Assembly: GCA_947628765.1 (NCBI GenBank)
Contig: CANRBD010000012.1
Location: forward strand, 1 to 17,722
DNA: 17,722 nucleotides
Source: an uncultured Bacilli bacterium
GTDB lineage: Bacteria; Bacillota_I; Bacilli_A; RF39; UBA660
Direction of reading: 5' to 3'
How positions within the stretch are numbered: the stretch's first letter is position 1; the number at the start of each line of letters is the position of its first letter. The notes below the pieces were generated by a model that saw nothing but the letters and a program-made list of their open reading frames with translations, was not told the origin of the DNA and searched no databases. Shown here piece after piece: positions 14,868-17,722 of this stretch. The translations under genes and the position numbers were made by a program.

Positions 14868-16085
14868 ATGAAAAAATTAATCCTTTTAATTTTAACTTTC
14901 TTGTTTATAACCGGTTGCAGCAATAAAGAGGTTGTAACTATTATTGAAGATCAAAAAGAATTAGTCAGTATCAATTATCCTGTTACTAATGTCGGCGTTT
15001 TAGATGATGCCGTTAGTAGCTATGTTAATCGAATATATACAAATTTTAAAAAAGAATATAAAAAAGAAGAAAAGCCCGAATTAAATATATCTTATACTTA
15101 TAAAGAGTTAAATGAAAGTGTGATTAATATCAGTTTAAATACCGAAATCACAGCTAGAAAAAAAATAAATAAAATTAAAACTTTCACTTATGATAAAAAT
15201 ACCCAAAAATTTTTAAGTATGGAAGATATTGTTGAAGATTTAGATGTTTTGGATTATGACATCAAACAAAAAATATTAGAAAAATACCAAGACGCCGATA
15301 TGGATTTTTTAAGTCAGGTAAACTATGACTATTTTACTATCGATGATGAAAATTTAACTATCTATTTTGGACCCGCTATGTTAAAAAATAAAAATAGCGA
15401 AATAATATACCTAGATATTCCTTTAAATTCGCTTAAATTATTAATCGATATCGACAAATCTAAAAATACTGATATCTATCTTAATATCAAGAAAAAGAAT
15501 ATCGATTACAATGATAAAGTTGTAGCTTTAACTTTCGACGATGGTCCAAGTAAATATACAAATAAAATTTTAGATGTTTTAAAAACATATGATGCTTGCG
15601 GTACTTTCTTTGTCATTGGTAATAAAGTAGATTTTTATGATGAGACCTTAACTAGAATGCTTAAAGAAGGCAGTGAAATAGGTAATCATTCTTATAGCCA
15701 TAAATGGCTAAATAGACTTTCTAAAGAAGAATTTCAAAATGAACTTAATAAAACTCAAAATGAAATAAAAAAAGCCACCGGTTTTACTCCAAAACTTTTT
15801 AGGCCAACTTATGGTGGATATTCCGATCGCTTAAAATCTTATACTGATTTATATTTTGTTTTATGGGATGTAGACTCTAGGGACTGGAAAGTTAAAAGTA
15901 AAGATAAGATTCTTAGAAATGTTTTGCCAAATGTCAAAGATGGTAGTATTATTCTTATGCATGACAACCATTCTTATGCGGCCAGCGCTATAGAATCGGT
16001 AGTTAAACAGTTAAAAGATGAAGGCTATAAATTCGTCACTGTAAGTGAACTGTTAGAGCTTAAAGATTTACGCGAAAATGAATGA
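14868..16085 (+). CDS. PdaC-like lipoprotein polysaccharide deacetylase
   Basis: This 405-residue secreted lipoprotein is predicted to deacetylate cell-wall peptidoglycan. The start ATG (14868) follows AGGTG at 5-base spacing and opens a signal peptide ending in the lipobox ITGC (C17). Residues about 20-205 resemble the DUF4163/DUF3298 extracellular module found in B. subtilis PdaC and RsiV. The NodB catalytic domain follows, with TFDDGP (222-227; D224, D225), zinc ligands in HSYSH (H274, H278), RPTYG (312-316; most enzymes have RPPYG), DSRDW, and LMHD with H365. It therefore looks active. A wall-modifying enzyme implies that the organism has peptidoglycan. It overlaps the next gene by ATGA. 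The exact sugar (GlcNAc or MurNAc) cannot be told from sequence. Confidence 0.88.
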   Translation: MKKLILLILTFLFITGCSNKEVVTIIEDQKELVSINYPVTNVGVLDDAVSSYVNRIYTNFKKEYKKEEKPELNISYTYKELNESVINISLNTEITARKKINKIKTFTYDKNTQKFLSMEDIVEDLDVLDYDIKQKILEKYQDADMDFLSQVNYDYFTIDDENLTIYFGPAMLKNKNSEIIYLDIPLNSLKLLIDIDKSKNTDIYLNIKKKNIDYNDKVVALTFDDGPSKYTNKILDVLKTYDACGTFFVIGNKVDFYDETLTRMLKEGSEIGNHSYSHKWLNRLSKEEFQNELNKTQNEIKKATGFTPKLFRPTYGGYSDRLKSYTDLYFVLWDVDSRDWKVKSKDKILRNVLPNVKDGSIILMHDNHSYAASAIESVVKQLKDEGYKFVTVSELLELKDLRENE

Positions 16086-16462
16086 CCAATTACGATTATG
16101 AAGAATTAAAACTATCGAAATGGCAGTTTGGTCTTACACTTTTATTTATCTTACTTTTAATAATATCTTTAACATTAACTTATAACCAAATATTAAAATT
16201 CCAAAAGCAAAAACCTTTATATAGCAATAAAACAGCCGATGATATTTTAAAAATATATCGGGTTATTGGTCTAATCATTGCTTTGGGTTATTTAATAATT
16301 GATGTGATTGATAAAGGTGTTAAAGAAGAAAACAATTTAGATACCAAAACAGCTAATTTGCAAATAGATGCGGGTATATTAACAGTTATAGCCACTCTTA
16401 TTGTCCTTTATGTTGCTTTTACTAGTGATTCTAGTGATGATTTAGAAAATCCAGACGTTTAA
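16082..16462 (+). CDS. Small three-helix membrane protein of unknown function
   Basis: I do not recognise this 126-residue protein. It has three hydrophobic segments, about residues 15-36 (rich in Leu and Ile), 60-76 and 97-114. A polar loop near 38-57 and a charged loop near 77-92 separate them, and the C-terminal tail is acidic (SDSSDDLENPD). No signal peptide or catalytic motif is seen. It starts at ATG overlapping the TGA stop of the deacetylase lipoprotein gene, which indicates one transcript and coupled translation. A role at the envelope with that enzyme is inferred from the overlap alone. It converges on the RNase Y gene with a 9-base gap. Confidence 0.8.
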   Translation: MTNYDYEELKLSKWQFGLTLLFILLLIISLTLTYNQILKFQKQKPLYSNKTADDILKIYRVIGLIIALGYLIIDVIDKGVKEENNLDTKTANLQIDAGILTVIATLIVLYVAFTSDSSDDLENPDV

Positions 16463-16485
16463 AAAGGAAGCTTATTTAGCTTCCT
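16461..16485 (-). terminator. Intrinsic terminator of RNase Y, overlapping its stop codon
   Basis: AGGAAGCT (minus strand, from 16485) pairs with AGCTTCCT as a perfect 8-bp stem around AAATA, followed by a run of T residues (16461-16465) on the minus strand. The RNase Y TAA stop (16472-16474) straddles the loop and the 3' arm. On the plus strand no T tract follows, so the convergent membrane-protein gene does not gain a canonical terminator from it. Confidence 0.75.
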
Positions 16486-17722
16486 CAGTTACTCTAGTTT
16501 CACGAATAACAACTACTTTAATTGTTCCTGGATATTGTAAGGTATCTTCGATTTGTTTTTTAACATCTCTAGCAACCTTAACGCTTTCAGTATCACTGAT
16601 ATCCTCAGGTTTAACAATTACACGTAATTCTCTTCCGGCTTGAACAGCAAATGATTTTTCAACTCCTGGAATTTCATTACCAATTTTTTCAAGTTCAGTT
16701 AATCTTTGAACATAATTTTCAAGCGAATCATTTCTTGCTCCTGGACGTGATGCCGATAAAGCATCAGCAATCGCTACTAACACTGAAATAACACTAGTTG
16801 GAGCTGTATCACCATGGTGTGAAGCAATAGCGTTAATAACGGTTTCATTTTCGTTATATTTTTCGGCAAGTTTGACGCCAATTTCTACATGGCTACCTTC
16901 TACTTCATGATCAATAGCTTTACCAATGTCGTGTAAAAGCCCTGCACGTTTAGCTACATTAACATTTTCCCCTAATTCGCCGGCTAATAAACCGGCAAGA
17001 TGAGCAACTTCTAATGAATGTTGCAAAGCATTTTGACCATAACTTGTTCTAAAATGTAATTTACCTAAAATTTCAATTAAGTCATTATCCATTTTTGTAA
17101 TACCAAGTTCGAATAAAGCATTCTCACCATATTCCATAACTTTATTTTTCATTTCTTTAACTGTTTTATCATACACTTCCTCGATTCTTCCAGGATGGAT
17201 ACGGCCATCTTTAATAAGTGCATCTAATGTCACTTTCGCAATTTCTCTACGGTAAGGATCGAAACTAGATAAAACAATAGCTTCAGGGGTATCGTCAATA
17301 ATTAAATCAACGCCAGTAACCGCCTCAATAGTACGGATATTTCTTCCTTCTCTACCAATGATGCGACCTTTCATTTCATCACTAGGTAAAGTAGCTACTG
17401 TTACTGTTTGCTCATTTGCTACATCAGCAGCATATTTCTGCATTGCAGAAACCATCATGGACTTAGCTTTTTTATCAGCCTCTAATTTAGCTTCAGCTTC
17501 ACGGTTTTTAATATATGAAGAAATTTCTAAATCCATCATTTCTTCAACATTTTTCATTATTTGAGCTTTAGCTTCCTTTTTAGAATATCCAGAAATTTTT
17601 TCTAATTCTTTTATTTGTTCTTCTTTAGCATTTTCAAGCTCCACTTGCTTGTTTTGAATATCTTTTTGTTTTTGGTTTAAATTATTTTCTTTTTCATCTA
17701 ATAATTGTTCACGATTTTGAAG
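16472..17722 (-). CDS. rny: Ribonuclease Y (N-terminus beyond the window)
   Basis: RNase Y is the membrane-anchored endonuclease that starts mRNA decay in many Bacillota. The window holds 416 codons in frame to the right edge, so the first roughly 100 residues, including the membrane anchor, are outside. A methionine-like GTG at 17642 is not the start, since the frame stays open to the edge. The visible part runs through the Glu/Gln/Lys-rich coiled coil and then the KH domain (LPSDEMKGRIIGREGRNIRT). The HD domain has LLHDIGKA as its metal-binding motif and ASHHGDTAP downstream. The C-terminus is the usual QYPGTIKVVVIRETR. It ends in an intrinsic terminator facing the membrane-protein gene. 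Confidence 0.97.
   Translation of the reverse strand, partial: LQNREQLLDEKENNLNQKQKDIQNKQVELENAKEEQIKELEKISGYSKKEAKAQIMKNVEEMMDLEISSYIKNREAEAKLEADKKAKSMMVSAMQKYAADVANEQTVTVATLPSDEMKGRIIGREGRNIRTIEAVTGVDLIIDDTPEAIVLSSFDPYRREIAKVTLDALIKDGRIHPGRIEEVYDKTVKEMKNKVMEYGENALFELGITKMDNDLIEILGKLHFRTSYGQNALQHSLEVAHLAGLLAGELGENVNVAKRAGLLHDIGKAIDHEVEGSHVEIGVKLAEKYNENETVINAIASHHGDTAPTSVISVLVAIADALSASRPGARNDSLENYVQRLTELEKIGNEIPGVEKSFAVQAGRELRVIVKPEDISDTESVKVARDVKKQIEDTLQYPGTIKVVVIRETRVTEEAK

Noticed and set aside
1..17722. CRISPR arrays, tRNA or rRNA genes, insertion sequences
   Set aside because: No regularly spaced repeats, no tRNA-like cloverleaf, and no transposase or terminal inverted repeats were seen on either strand.

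Overview
The window comes from a low-GC, wall-bearing, anaerobic Bacillota-type bacterium. The gene order secE-nusG-rplK-rplA-rplJ-rplL-methyltransferase-rpoB-rpoC is the Bacilli order. Shine-Dalgarno sites are strong, and TTG and GTG starts are common: rpoB and rplJ start at TTG, rplK at GTG. Tryptophan is encoded by TGG, and two genes end in TGA where termination is expected, so the standard bacterial code fits. A class III (oxygen-sensitive) ribonucleotide reductase and a peptidoglycan-deacetylase-like lipoprotein point to an anaerobic, probably host-associated lineage of Bacilli. I cannot place it further without a search.

Layout, right to left. The right edge (16472-17722) holds the C-terminal part of RNase Y on the minus strand. 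Converging on it from the plus strand are a PdaC-like lipoprotein deacetylase (14868-16085) and a small three-helix membrane protein of unknown function (16082-16462), coupled by an ATGA overlap. A very T-rich intergenic stretch of about 440 bases separates these from divergent minus-strand genes. Those begin with nrdD (12128-14425), a 56-residue ORF carrying the glycyl-radical motif (11946-12116) and nrdG (11405-11956). The transcription/translation cluster follows: secE, nusG, rplK, rplA, rplJ, rplL, an RsmC-like methyltransferase, rpoB and rpoC. It ends in a terminator whose stem-loop contains the rpoC stop codon.

Five promoters can be read directly, ahead of nrdD, secE, rplK, rplJ and rpoB; the rpoB promoter is a perfect TTGACA-17-TATAAT. 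The -35 boxes of the rplJ and rpoB promoters lie inside the upstream gene, and that of the rplK promoter directly follows the nusG stop codon. Autogenous control is visible as a classic L10 leader before rplJ and two candidate L1-binding elements, one before rplK and one before rplA.

The most unusual item is the anaerobic ribonucleotide reductase. The large NrdD chain stops just before its expected glycyl-radical segment. That segment is instead encoded by a separate small gene with its own strong ribosome binding site and in a different frame. A 22/25-identical direct repeat lies at the split, and joining the two genes at it would restore a conventional NrdD C-terminus in frame.
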